From contig NZ_KE136479.1 in NCBI RefSeq assembly GCF_000407165.1, forward strand, positions 1,871,464-1,935,463: DNA of 64,000 nucleotides, given 5' to 3'. The notes beneath the pieces were generated by a model that was not told the DNA's origin, did no database searches, and was given only the letters and a program-made list of their open reading frames with translations. Positions 26,210 through 33,568 of the stretch are shown here, one piece after another (positions within the stretch are counted from its first letter, which is position 1; the number at the start of each line of letters is the position of its first letter). A program made the translations under genes and the position numbers. The DNA is from Enterococcus haemoperoxidus ATCC BAA-382 (GTDB lineage: Bacteria; Bacillota; Bacilli; Lactobacillales; Enterococcaceae).

Positions 26210-26560
26210 CTATTTTCCTTTAGGTATTGTATCAACATAGGTTGGCGGTCCTCCTTTTTTAGGGATAGAGTAAACATCACCTGTTTTAGGATTCCAGTAT
26301 AAGTCTGCTTTACTTTTACCACTTTTACCTTTTACATCCTGCGTATATTCTTCACCACCTAAATCTTTTACTTTATTATTCGGTAGACGTTTCAAATCTT
26401 TAGCTTTAACATCATCTAAATCTCTATTTTTTGCTATTTTCTGAATATAATCCCCAATAAACCAGCCAATTATTCCATTAGCAAGGTCTTGTGCACTTGG
26501 GACTTTTGGTAAAGATGGGAATGAGAAGTTTCCAGTATCTAGATCTGGATTAGGTATCAT
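26210..26560 (-). CDS. Orphan toxin tip with RHS linker, unknown enzyme
   Basis: The 116 residues comprise linker (PDLDTGNFSFPSLPKVPSAQ, then IGDYIQKIAKNRDLD) and a tip of about 65 residues ending in GKSKADLYWNPKTGDVYSIP. The DLYWNPKTGDVYSIP pattern recurs in short tips of polymorphic toxins, but I cannot assign an activity. The linker is cut at the same place (the PPVTTI segment) as the decayed cassette at 33565-34000, and both joints are to spacer S. The ORF has no clear ribosome site. Confidence 0.65.
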   Translation of the reverse strand: MIPNPDLDTGNFSFPSLPKVPSAQDLANGIIGWFIGDYIQKIAKNRDLDDVKAKDLKRLPNNKVKDLGGEEYTQDVKGKSGKSKADLYWNPKTGDVYSIPKKGGPPTYVDTIPKGK

Positions 26561-26573
26561 CGTTACAAAGGGC

Positions 26574-26645
26574 GGGGCTACGTGGACTCTATGTATATAT
26601 CCAGAGCAACTAAAATATACAGCTACTCTGGATTTTTAAATTCCA
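26574..26645 (-). repeat. Spacer repeat S, copy A
   Basis: GGGCTACGTGGACTCTATGT followed by ATATATCCAGAGCAACTAAA matches 34000-34080 almost exactly. It contains a hairpin CCAGAG..CTCTGG that would terminate the immunity gene before it. Confidence 0.8.
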
Positions 26646-26673
26646 TTTTTTTAATTAAAAATCAGCTTGTTTA

Positions 26674-27411
26674 TTACTTACTATTTTTTCGTACTTCATC
26701 AATAGTCATTTTGTGTATCACATTCTCTGTAGTATCATTTTTTTTGTTTAAAATAAAATAGATACAATCTCTATCTATTACAGCCTTTCTCAATTCCATT
26801 TTTTGATTTACAGTATACTTTCCTATTATTTTATCTAGATAAAATAACTCTAAATAAGTTTCATCATATAATATAATGTACCGATTTTTTACATCAATAG
26901 ATGTAGTTACTTCACTAAAAGAAAGTACTATTTTCATTTCCTTATTCTTATATATAAGAGTTTCTTCGTCTAACTCAATAATATATTCATCCTGATTATT
27001 AGCAATAATCTTTTCCTTTTGAAACTTTTTTTCAATTACCTCCCCTGTCAATAAAGAAAATTTATACATATAATCCAAACGTCTTAATAAAAAACTATTT
27101 TCTTCAAAATAACAAAACTCTGTATATGGTAAAAACTGGTCTTTTATCACTATTTGTTTTTTATCTCGTAAGTAGATAATATACATCGTTCCGCTTTCTG
27201 CATCGTGTATTACGATTGTATCAGTATTATAATCTGAATAAACTTGATAAATCATCAAATCTGAACATATCTCATACACATCTATTTTTTCCAAATTTTT
27301 ATTGAAAATTAAAATTCCTTCATAGGAATTATTTACAATCACAAATTTTTGCGTTACAGCAAGTACATAAATATCATTATCAATTATTGGTACTGTTATT
27401 TCTCCCAACAT
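26674..27411 (-). CDS. Probable beta-propeller-like immunity protein for the colicin E3-type tip
   Basis: A 245-residue protein of repeated beta strands (EGILIFNKNLEKIDVY, GTMYIIYLRDKKQIVI, YLELFYLDKIIGKY), each ending in a turn, which suggests a beta-propeller or similar repeat fold. It starts nine bases after the colicin E3-like tip, so it is the probable cognate immunity. Colicin E3's own immunity protein is unrelated and much shorter. A decayed second copy of its 3' end lies at 20986-21104. Confidence 0.6.
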   Translation of the reverse strand: MLGEITVPIIDNDIYVLAVTQKFVIVNNSYEGILIFNKNLEKIDVYEICSDLMIYQVYSDYNTDTIVIHDAESGTMYIIYLRDKKQIVIKDQFLPYTEFCYFEENSFLLRRLDYMYKFSLLTGEVIEKKFQKEKIIANNQDEYIIELDEETLIYKNKEMKIVLSFSEVTTSIDVKNRYIILYDETYLELFYLDKIIGKYTVNQKMELRKAVIDRDCIYFILNKKNDTTENVIHKMTIDEVRKNSK

Positions 27412-27420
27412 GTTCTCCTC

Positions 27421-27864
27421 CTATTTGGGTAGCTTTTTATTTAAATCTGCAGTTCCTGGTTTTAACTCACCTGTTCTTGGATCAGCTTCACCTATATGTT
27501 TGCCATGTTTATCATATACTTCTAAATGGCTTCCTTTACCTTTATGAAGGGTGTCACGATGATAATATTTGCCATCTTTTTCAAATACTTTTGCACCTTT
27601 TACTCTTTTTTTAGTTGATGTATAGCTTCCACTGCCCAAGATAGTCTCATTATCTAAAGGAACTCTGTTATCTCTTTCCCAATCAGTTTCCTTCGCTATT
27701 TTCTGAATATAATCCCCAATAAACCAGCCAACTATCCCATTAGCAAGGTCTTGTGCACTTAGGACTTTTGGTAAAGATGGGAATGAGAAGTTTCCAGTAT
27801 CTAGATCTGGTTTAGGTATCGTCGTTACAGGTGGGACTACCGGGACTCTTGGTATTGGAATCAC
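27421..27864 (-). CDS. Orphan toxin tip, colicin E3-like rRNase
   Basis: The 147-residue ORF starts in RHS linker (PIPRVPVVPPVTTIPKPDLD, IGDYIQKIAKE) and ends in a cytotoxic domain: YYHRDTLHKGKGSHLEVYD, then GKHIGEADPRTGELKPG. This lines up with the colicin E3 end (YEWDSQHGELEGYRASDGQH then LGSFDPKTGNQLKG). The Asp, His and Glu of E3 that act in cutting 16S rRNA appear as D and H in RDTLH and E in HLEVYD. RHS-derived sequence continues upstream in frame to about 27945 (KKVCDTADKKWVGKNKGLVA). No start codon with a ribosome site is evident; the cassette looks like a silent spare tip. Confidence 0.8.
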   Translation of the reverse strand: MIPIPRVPVVPPVTTIPKPDLDTGNFSFPSLPKVLSAQDLANGIVGWFIGDYIQKIAKETDWERDNRVPLDNETILGSGSYTSTKKRVKGAKVFEKDGKYYHRDTLHKGKGSHLEVYDKHGKHIGEADPRTGELKPGTADLNKKLPK

Positions 27865-28077
27865 AAATGCGGCTCCTGCAACCAGCCCTTTATTCTTACC
27901 TACCCATTTCTTATCCGCCGTATCGCATACTTTCTTGATTAAGACTGTTACAACTGAATACGTGATTTTGATAATATGAAACCATTTTCTAGCTAAAATT
28001 TTAATCCATTTTCTTTCAAAGTAATAATTTAGCTTTAAATCATCTTATTTATGTGCTAATTTTTGTAAAATATGTAG

Positions 28078-28115
28078 TTAGTTGGAATAAGTTAATACAA
28101 TACAACTTATCCCAA
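28078..28115 (-). terminator. Cassette terminator, hairpin type T, copy 2
   Basis: AGTTGGAATAAGTT and AACTTATCCCAACT pair with one bulge. It lies after the immunity pair 28174-28962. Confidence 0.7.
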
Positions 28116-28173
28116 CTCCGAAATCATTTCATTCTGTTTTGATTACTTTCAGTAAATATAGATCTATCTTCTA

Positions 28174-28551
28174 TCACAAATCATTTATTTTAACTTTAGA
28201 AATTTTAATCTCTTTAAACTGCACTTCAAAATCCAATAAAGTCCCCACAACTTGACAAGTAAAAAAACAGTTTTTATTCACTATTATTTCTCCCATTGTT
28301 ATCCATTTAAGAACATACAAATATTGGCGAGATGAAATCCTGTCTTTTACATCACCTCTCTTATTCTGATCAAAATCATGATTAAAATGAACTTTATAAC
28401 AGCCTGAAAAATGAATCAAAATTGCCTCTTCTTTTGAAATTTGATAAGCTAACTCCACTTCATCAAACATATAGTTACCATTTAATTTTACAATATATGA
28501 ATCCTTGTACTCACTCTTATCAAGAGTTTGCTGAATTTCTTTTACATCCAA
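28174..28551 (-). CDS. Unknown protein, tandem paralogue (probable immunity)
   Basis: The frame is open to 28566, but the GGAGGG ribosome site fits a TTG at 28551, which gives 125 residues starting MDVKEIQQTLDKSEY, the same length and start pattern as its neighbour (MDAKKIQQIIDSNHY). The two share LNxNYMFDEVEL, HFSGCYKVxFxHD, a GEIxxNxxxFxTC block and LDFEVxFKxIxISK. The family is unknown to me; the fold looks mainly beta. Duplication of an immunity gene is the simplest reading. Confidence 0.6.
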   Translation of the reverse strand: MDVKEIQQTLDKSEYKDSYIVKLNGNYMFDEVELAYQISKEEAILIHFSGCYKVHFNHDFDQNKRGDVKDRISSRQYLYVLKWITMGEIIVNKNCFFTCQVVGTLLDFEVQFKEIKISKVKINDL

Positions 28552-28584
28552 AATATTTCCCTCCAATTTTAAAGTAATATTCAG

Positions 28585-28962
28585 CTATACTAAATCCGAT
28601 GCTTTGATTTTAGATATTGAAATGTCTTTGAACCAAATCTCAAAGTCTAACGGCCAGCTTTCTATTTTACATGTATAAAATGGATTTCCGTTTATCGTTA
28701 TTTCTCCTATCTTTATATTTTGAATAAAATATAAATGTTGAGAAGTAGACATTTCTTTCACGCTTTTTAACTTATCATAATTATTATCATGATCAAAATA
28801 GACTTTATAACAGCCTGAAAAACAAAGTAAAACAGACTCTTCTTTTGTATCTTCGTGAACTAATTCCACTTCATCAAACATGTAATTAGCATTTAGCTTT
28901 AAGATACGTGAATCCTCATAATGATTACTATCTATAATTTGCTGAATCTTCTTTGCATCCAT
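28585..28962 (-). CDS. Unknown protein, immunity candidate for the 28983 tip
   Basis: A 125-residue paralogue of the next gene downstream, with shared blocks NYMFDEVEL and FSGCYKVYFDHD. The ribosome site AGGAGAG precedes the ATG. It lies 20 bases after the stop of the tip remnant (28983-29189), so it is the best candidate for that tip's immunity. There is no signal peptide, in line with cytoplasmic action. Confidence 0.6.
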   Translation of the reverse strand: MDAKKIQQIIDSNHYEDSRILKLNANYMFDEVELVHEDTKEESVLLCFSGCYKVYFDHDNNYDKLKSVKEMSTSQHLYFIQNIKIGEITINGNPFYTCKIESWPLDFEIWFKDISISKIKASDLV

Positions 28963-28982
28963 TTTTTTTATTCTCTCCTACC

Positions 28983-29189
28983 TTATGGAAACCTCGGTAT
29001 ATGTGCATCAGGGTCTTTGTTCCCAACAATATTCCCATTTTTATCTAAAGGGTTCTCGTCTTTATCATAATAGTGCTTATGTTCATAAGGTGTACCTACA
29101 TTGTCAGCTGGATCGATTCTAACTCTAATTTTACCATTTCCATCTCTTATATGAATATGTCCATTATCATTAGTTGAAAGTTGCAACAA
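28983..29189 (-). pseudogene. Toxin tip remnant (RVRIDPADNV...DAHIPRF type)
   Basis: 68 codons: GHIHIRDGNGKIRVRIDPAD, then HKHYYDKDENPLDKNGNIVG and DPDAHIPRFP. This histidine-rich tail with VRIDP and DAHIP is found at the C terminus of many RHS and WXG-type toxins. The rest of the domain and all linker are missing: the frame begins 14 bases after the barstar stop. It appears to be a truncated cassette whose two immunity genes survive. Confidence 0.65.
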
Positions 29190-29203
29190 CGAGATAATTA
29201 TTT

Positions 29204-29602
29204 TTAGTCTATAAGATAAAGTTGAAATGATTTTGCTACTCCATCAACAACGACTTGTTCTACCTCCGATTCCCAAAATGGTAAAATATATTCACTAAAA
29301 TCATTCATTATGTTTTTCTTTTCAATACTATTTTCAGACAAAAACTCATCGTAATTACAAATTACTAATACGTATGATCTTTTCTTCAGCCAGCTTAAAT
29401 CTCTCATCCAATCAAGATATTCATTAGCATTTCCATCTGGTCCCATAGGCAATTTAAATTTTCTAATCATATCTTCTTTAAAAGTTTGCCACGAATCTAT
29501 TTTTGATCCATCTATTTTAACGTAATGTGTATAATCATTTAACTCTTTGTATTCAATTTCCTTAATATCTTTTATTGTTATTTTATGAATAGTGTTTTTC
29601 AT
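29204..29602 (-). CDS. Barstar-family immunity protein
   Basis: A 132-residue barstar-like inhibitor. HYVKIDGSKIDSWQTFKEDM followed by FKLPMGPDGNANEYLDWMRD matches the barstar pattern (hydrophobic strand, DG, a loop, then a helix with a conserved acidic/tryptophan stretch that plugs the RNase site). The second half has the expected LVICNYDEFL strand. It lies 32 bases downstream of a barnase-type tip, the textbook toxin-immunity pair. Confidence 0.85.
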   Translation of the reverse strand: MKNTIHKITIKDIKEIEYKELNDYTHYVKIDGSKIDSWQTFKEDMIRKFKLPMGPDGNANEYLDWMRDLSWLKKRSYVLVICNYDEFLSENSIEKKNIMNDFSEYILPFWESEVEQVVVDGVAKSFQLYLID

Positions 29603-29634
29603 ATCAAATTATCCTCACGTTCTCTATAGTCAAT

Positions 29635-30717
29635 TTATTTTATTTTGATAAACGTTTTGTAATGATCGTCTGTATAATAAATAGACCCATCACTGCCTTT
29701 TATAAATCTCTCACCATCTCTATTTTCGTTTTCTATTTTATTATTAACATCAAATTCTTCATATTCAATGTCATTACCATCTGAGTCTTCTTCAGGCAAC
29801 ACGGCACTATTATCTCTGCCGTCATTTTTATATTTTGCTCCTGCTTTGGTTCCTTGAGTTTGTCCTGAAACATTTCCACCCCATTTTGCTTTATCGTATC
29901 TGTTGTATATGTCTCTAACATGCTCTCCTAAATCATCTAAATTACCATCTTTGATTTTATCATCACGACTATTTGAATTCCCCATTGCCTCACTAGCAGA
30001 CTGGAATATCTTCCCAATACCAATAGCATTCTTTGCCCAATCTAACGTATTCTTCGCTTTTCCCAGTAAACCTATTGCGCCTCCGCCAGGGATAAAGAGG
30101 ATTTCATTTTTCATTATTTTAGATTTGCCATATTTCTTCTCAAACTCTTTTAACTGCTCTTCGCTACTTTTCTTACCTGTCCATTTTTTATCTGCCGTAT
30201 CACAAACTTTCTTGATCCGAACCGTTGCCATCATACGCGTTGCTTGCGCACGTTGAACCTGTACTTGATAGCGATAAGCCGCACTTTGATAATACAGCGC
30301 CTGACTATACGTCTGATAACCAACAGGCTGTCCATTTCTTCCTCGGATATAATTGACACCGACATAACTACGTTGTGGGTAATACGTTCTTCCAACATAA
30401 TTCCCCACATAACGAACACCAGATGCAATTCCTCCCCATGAACTTGAAACTCGAGGTGAGGATGGGACAACAGCATTCCAGACTGCTTTTACACCATTCC
30501 AGACAGTGCTAGCTATTTTTTTGACACCGTTCCAAACTTTTTGGGCTACTTTTTTCACTTGTTTCTTGACATTGTTCCATGCCTTAGACCACCAACCAGC
30601 ATTTCCGCTGCGATCACGGTATTTCTGCGGGTTGTTTTCTACATAGATATAGCGGTTCTGGCTTTGAGGTTGTTCTACTTTTCCATACCAGGTATCTTCT
30701 TGTAGGAAGCGTCCCAT
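29635..30717 (-). CDS. Orphan RHS C-terminal fragment with barnase-type RNase tip
   Basis: The 360 residues begin at the last RHS core motif (GRFLQEDTWYGKVEQPQSQN), carry the WNGVKKIASTVWNGVKAVWN segment and the QALYYQSAAYRYQVQVQRAQ segment of the live RHS protein, then a different linker (FIPGGGAIGLLGKAKNTLDW) and a ribonuclease domain. The end, RDGERFIKGSDGSIYYTDDH then YKTFIKIK, matches barnase (..SDRILYSSDWLIYKTTDHYQTFTKIR); YEEFDVN supplies the catalytic Glu, ER the Arg and DDHYK the His. All three catalytic residues are present. DNA homology to the RHS gene runs to about 30797. It has no signal peptide or ribosome site and so needs recombination into the RHS gene for secretion. Confidence 0.88.
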   Translation of the reverse strand: MGRFLQEDTWYGKVEQPQSQNRYIYVENNPQKYRDRSGNAGWWSKAWNNVKKQVKKVAQKVWNGVKKIASTVWNGVKAVWNAVVPSSPRVSSSWGGIASGVRYVGNYVGRTYYPQRSYVGVNYIRGRNGQPVGYQTYSQALYYQSAAYRYQVQVQRAQATRMMATVRIKKVCDTADKKWTGKKSSEEQLKEFEKKYGKSKIMKNEILFIPGGGAIGLLGKAKNTLDWAKNAIGIGKIFQSASEAMGNSNSRDDKIKDGNLDDLGEHVRDIYNRYDKAKWGGNVSGQTQGTKAGAKYKNDGRDNSAVLPEEDSDGNDIEYEEFDVNNKIENENRDGERFIKGSDGSIYYTDDHYKTFIKIK

Positions 30718-30797
30718 TGTTGTGCTGTATTCTCTGGCACGTAAATGGATCCGATTCGACTGATCATGGTATTCACTGCGGTAGCCGTACTCGTTAT
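30180..30797 (-). repeat. Near-identical duplicate of the RHS 3' region (copy 2)
   Basis: About 600 bp match 36990-37608 almost base for base, including a stretch of over 300 bp (about 30360-30700 against 37170-37510) in which I see no difference. It ends abruptly at both sides. This is long enough for homologous recombination. Confidence 0.9.
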
Positions 30798-30837
30798 ACA
30801 GAATAAGCAGGTTGACAATTTCGGTGTTTTTTATGTA

Positions 30838-30878
30838 TAGATTGGAGCAAGTTATTAAAAAACTTACTCCAACTTTTA
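30838..30878 (-). terminator. Cassette terminator, hairpin type T, copy 3
   Basis: TTGGAGCAAGTT and AACTTACTCCAA pair around TATTAAAA, with a T run on the plus side. It follows the CPCC gene. Confidence 0.7.
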
Positions 30879-30938
30879 ATTAAGACACAGACTACTCATT
30901 TCATAGCATTTATATTATATGTTCTATAATATGAAATT

Positions 30939-31217
30939 TTATCTTTCTAAACTTAACTTGTCCAATTGCTTTTTTGGATCCCAATCTTTTGGTTTCTCAA
31001 ATACTTCAGAATACCAATTATACCCTTCGGATATCCACCTATTTCTCCATCTATCTATTTCTATATTTTTATTATGTTCCGCATTATCATCATCAAATCC
31101 AAATTGAAAGCCGCAACAGGGGCATATTTCATAAGATGGTTCATCAAAATCATTATATGCTTCTAATTCTAACCCCTCAAATCCACAGACTGGGCATATA
31201 TGTTTATCATTGTTCAT
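30939..31217 (-). CDS. CPCC-domain protein, immunity candidate
   Basis: A 92-residue single-unit CPCC protein: ICPVCGFEGLELEAY, then EICPCCGFQFGFDDDN and a tryptophan-rich helix (WRNRWISEGYNWYSEVF). It is a relative of the double-unit protein at 23056-23577. Its ATG lies inside the end of a toxin-tip frame (overlap of 11 bases, 31207-31217). The two CxxC pairs suggest zinc binding. Confidence 0.75.
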   Translation of the reverse strand: MNNDKHICPVCGFEGLELEAYNDFDEPSYEICPCCGFQFGFDDDNAEHNKNIEIDRWRNRWISEGYNWYSEVFEKPKDWDPKKQLDKLSLER

Positions 31218-31305
31218 TATAATAATCTAATCCTCTCTTTGGTTTAAAATAAGTTTTAATATTTCCGTTTTTATCAACTATAACTAACTCATTAGATGTT
31301 TCATC
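31207..31305 (-). pseudogene. Toxin tip remnant of the CPCC-linked family
   Basis: About 32 codons read DETSNELVIVDKNGNIKTYF then KPKRGLDYYNEQ. They correspond to the end of the tip at 23602-23802 (YDETTGLFGSYNRDGSSRTI, FKPEKGKAYW). Upstream it is cut by an 11-bp tandem duplication (TTTCATCTATG twice) and spacer R copy 2. Confidence 0.6.
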
Positions 31306-31311
31306 TATGTT

Positions 31312-31560
31312 TCATCTATGTTTAATTTCCTTTTAAAGAATTTACATTCAATCCTATAAGTTTATGTCTTTGTTTAAATTACAATTTTTTATGTATACAG
31401 TCAGAGTAAACTATAATTACTCAGTTACTCTGATTTTTTTATCTCTTTGTAACAGACTAGAAATCAAATTAATTTACGTATACTCAATAAACTCATCAAT
31501 TTCCTTTTTCCTTTTTAAAAATACTTCTATTGCCTCATCTGTTCTTTCAATTAAATCATC
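31312..31560 (-). repeat. Spacer repeat R, copy 2 (intact form)
   Basis: This copy joins smoothly to the 3' end of the intact 31474-31878 gene, so the original unit is immunity 3' end plus terminator hairpin (31400-31433, GTCAGAGTAA/TTACTCTGA). Copies 1 and 3 carry decayed forms of the same gene end. Confidence 0.8.
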
Positions 31561-31878
31561 ATGATGATTCTCTGTTAACACCATTTCTTTATATCCCCAT
31601 AACGCACTGATAACTGAGCTTGGTTCATAAGAATAGTACCACTCTAAATAAACCTGATAATCTACTACTTCAAATAATTCTGCTGGATACCAGGATGGTA
31701 AACTTTCATAAGTTCCAATGATTAAATAGCTTAGTACATTCTTATAAATATGCTGTCCATATATAGTATAAACCACATTTTTTTTCAATGGATATTCTGA
31801 TTTTACAGCATCTCCCAAATTATTTAATGTAAATTTATTAAGTCCTTGTCCATTTATTGCTATACATTTTACTCTCAT
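31474..31878 (-). CDS. Unknown protein, immunity candidate for the 31881 tip
   Basis: A 134-residue soluble protein: KCIAINGQGLNKFTLNNLGD, KKNVVYTIYGQHIYKNVLSY, and the C-terminal helix IERTDEAIEVFLKRKKEIDE. The first part resembles a small beta-barrel of SH3-like type with an alpha tail, but I do not recognise the family. It starts two bases after the stop of a toxin tip. Decayed 3' ends of the same gene lie at 22895-22990 and 32890-33004. Confidence 0.65.
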   Translation of the reverse strand: MRVKCIAINGQGLNKFTLNNLGDAVKSEYPLKKNVVYTIYGQHIYKNVLSYLIIGTYESLPSWYPAELFEVVDYQVYLEWYYSYEPSSVISALWGYKEMVLTENHHDDLIERTDEAIEVFLKRKKEIDEFIEYT

Positions 31879-31880
31879 AA

Positions 31881-32384
31881 TTAATTTCCCTTCTTGGGCT
31901 TTATTTTCACATCATCAATCTGGACAGTCTTTGGATTATACTGATAATGTACCTCTGTACCATTGACATTTTTAGTCCATTTTTCCCAACCATCTGATGA
32001 TGGCCATCTTGGATCTGTATTTTTCCCTTGTAACTCTTTGCCGCTAGAAGGATTATTCATCGCTTCTTCCATTGCCAATTCTTCATCCAAATCAAGCGGT
32101 TCGTGTCTTCCACCATTTGACTGTCCTAATCCAGCTTGCTTAGGTAATTCTTTCTCACCTAAAGTTTCTCCAGTTGCGCTATAGTAAGTCGTTTTTCCAG
32201 TGGTGCGATCAACGCTAATCCTTCTACGACCTAAATTATCAACAACTAATGATCCTCGTTGTCCTCTCACATTATAATCGTTAGATGACCACCCTTTAGG
32301 AAGTCTGTTCACACCATAGTTTCTAGCATCTATTCCATCATCTGTTCGTAAATCCTTCGCTCGTGTGTTAAGTCCTATTCCCAC
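31881..32384 (-). CDS. Orphan toxin tip with a third RHS linker type
   Basis: A 167-residue ORF that is the end of a longer open frame reaching back to a TAG at 32544-32546. The full frame reads from RHS sequence (KKWTGAKNSTKSSGTWAWAG) through a glycine/alanine-rich, membrane-like linker (GKATIALGTGALAGLFVGLV) into the tip (RPKGW-like RLPKGWSSNDYNVRGQRGSL ... WEKWTKNVNGTEVHYQYNPK, TVQIDDVKIKPKKGN). The NGTEVHYQYNPKT ending is frequent in polymorphic toxin tips of unknown activity. The chosen ATG is internal to the linker, so this is probably not expressed as a secreted protein. Confidence 0.6.
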   Translation of the reverse strand: MGIGLNTRAKDLRTDDGIDARNYGVNRLPKGWSSNDYNVRGQRGSLVVDNLGRRRISVDRTTGKTTYYSATGETLGEKELPKQAGLGQSNGGRHEPLDLDEELAMEEAMNNPSSGKELQGKNTDPRWPSSDGWEKWTKNVNGTEVHYQYNPKTVQIDDVKIKPKKGN

Positions 32385-32727
32385 TAACCCTACAAATAAA
32401 CCTGCTAATGCTCCTGTTCCTAGAGCAATAGTAGCTTTTCCTGTCAGCGCACTCCCACCACCTGCTAAAGTAGGGAGTCCAGCCCATGCCCATGTTCCAG
32501 AACTCTTGGTAGAATTTTTCGCACCCGTCCATTTCTTACCTGTCTATTTCTTATCTGCCGTATCACTAACTTTCTTGATTCGAACAGTTGCTATTCTACG
32601 AGTTGCTTGCACGCGTTGAACTTGAATCTGGTATCGATAAGCTGCACTTTGGTGATATAATGCCTGGCTGTATGTCTGATAACCTACGGGTTGCTCATTT
32701 CTTCCTCGGATGTAATTAACACCACAT
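32385..32727 (-). pseudogene. RHS C-terminal fragment in front of the 31881 tip
   Basis: The frame reads NYIRGRNEQPVGYQTYSQAL, YHQSAAYRYQIQVQRVQATR, RIATVRIKKVSDTADKK, then TAG (32544-32546), TGKKWTGAKN and on into the tip ORF. It is a diverged copy of RHS residues just before the linker. DKKTGKKWTG looks like a short in-place duplication that produced the stop. Confidence 0.75.
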
Positions 32728-32748
32728 AACTACAGTGTTGAAAATTCC

Positions 32749-33004
32749 TTTTTATGTTTAATTTCCTTTTAAAGAATTTACATTCAATCCTATAAGTTTA
32801 TGTCTTTGTTTAAATTACAATTTTTTATGTATACAGTTAGAGTAAACTATAATTGCTCAGTTACTCTGACTTTTTTTATCTCTTTATGACAGATTAGAAA
32901 TCAAATTAATTTACGCATACTCAATAAACTCATCGATCTCCTTTTTCTTTTTTTAAATACTTCTATTGCTCCATCTGTTCTTTCAATTCCAGCATCCCCC
33001 ATAT
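32749..33004 (-). repeat. Spacer repeat R, copy 3 (with decayed immunity 3' end)
   Basis: It matches copies 1 and 2, with hairpin GTTAGAGTAA/TTACTCTGAC at 32836-32870. The 32890-33004 part is a frameshifted 3' end of the 31474-31878 gene (IERTDGAIEVF then broken). Confidence 0.8.
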
Positions 33005-33568
33005 CTAAACTGTACTTATTTCTTTAATAAGACAATTTAATTTATTTAACCATTTTTTACATTGATCCATTGATAAAAATTCTACAGCATATGATTCAAA
33101 CTCTTCTAAAAACTTATCAAATGAATGGATTTCTACGTTTTCTTCATAAAAGTATTTGTATGAAGGGGTTACTTCAAAAACAACATCATCATTTTTATTA
33201 TATAGCCAAGAACAGTTACTTTTGTCATAACTTGTTACTGTTTCCCACAATAAATACTGTGCTGTATTATCTTCAACACTAAAATTATCATCACTTATAT
33301 TTTTCAAATATGTCATATACTCATAACCCAAATCATTCAGTAATAGTTTTTCATTTATATATAATTCTTGATTTAGCGTTTTCTGTAAAATAGTCTGTAA
33401 ATTTTTAATGCCTTCACCTAAATAATCTTTAAATAACAATAGCTGTAATTCAAAATTAGTATAGTATATTTCTACCTCACTAAAATACGATAGTTGTTCA
33501 GCATTTCCAACAATATACATACTTAAAAAAGCTGTTTTTGAAAACTTAAAAGTACTTATTAATTTCAT
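33005..33568 (-). CDS. Unknown protein, probable immunity for the decayed 33565 tip
   Basis: A 187-residue soluble acidic protein of unknown family (FSKTAFLSMYIVGNAEQLSY near the start, ESYAVEFLSMDQCKKWLNKL near the end). The ATG overlaps the TGA of the upstream toxin-tip frame by four bases, the same junction as at 20855-20858 and 22623-22626. The gene itself is intact while its toxin is not. Confidence 0.6.
   Translation of the reverse strand: MKLISTFKFSKTAFLSMYIVGNAEQLSYFSEVEIYYTNFELQLLLFKDYLGEGIKNLQTILQKTLNQELYINEKLLLNDLGYEYMTYLKNISDDNFSVEDNTAQYLLWETVTSYDKSNCSWLYNKNDDVVFEVTPSYKYFYEENVEIHSFDKFLEEFESYAVEFLSMDQCKKWLNKLNCLIKEISTV

Noticed and set aside
29733-29921. 62-residue frame inside the barnase tip
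   Set aside because: Lies in another frame of a clear ribonuclease domain; no ribosome site.
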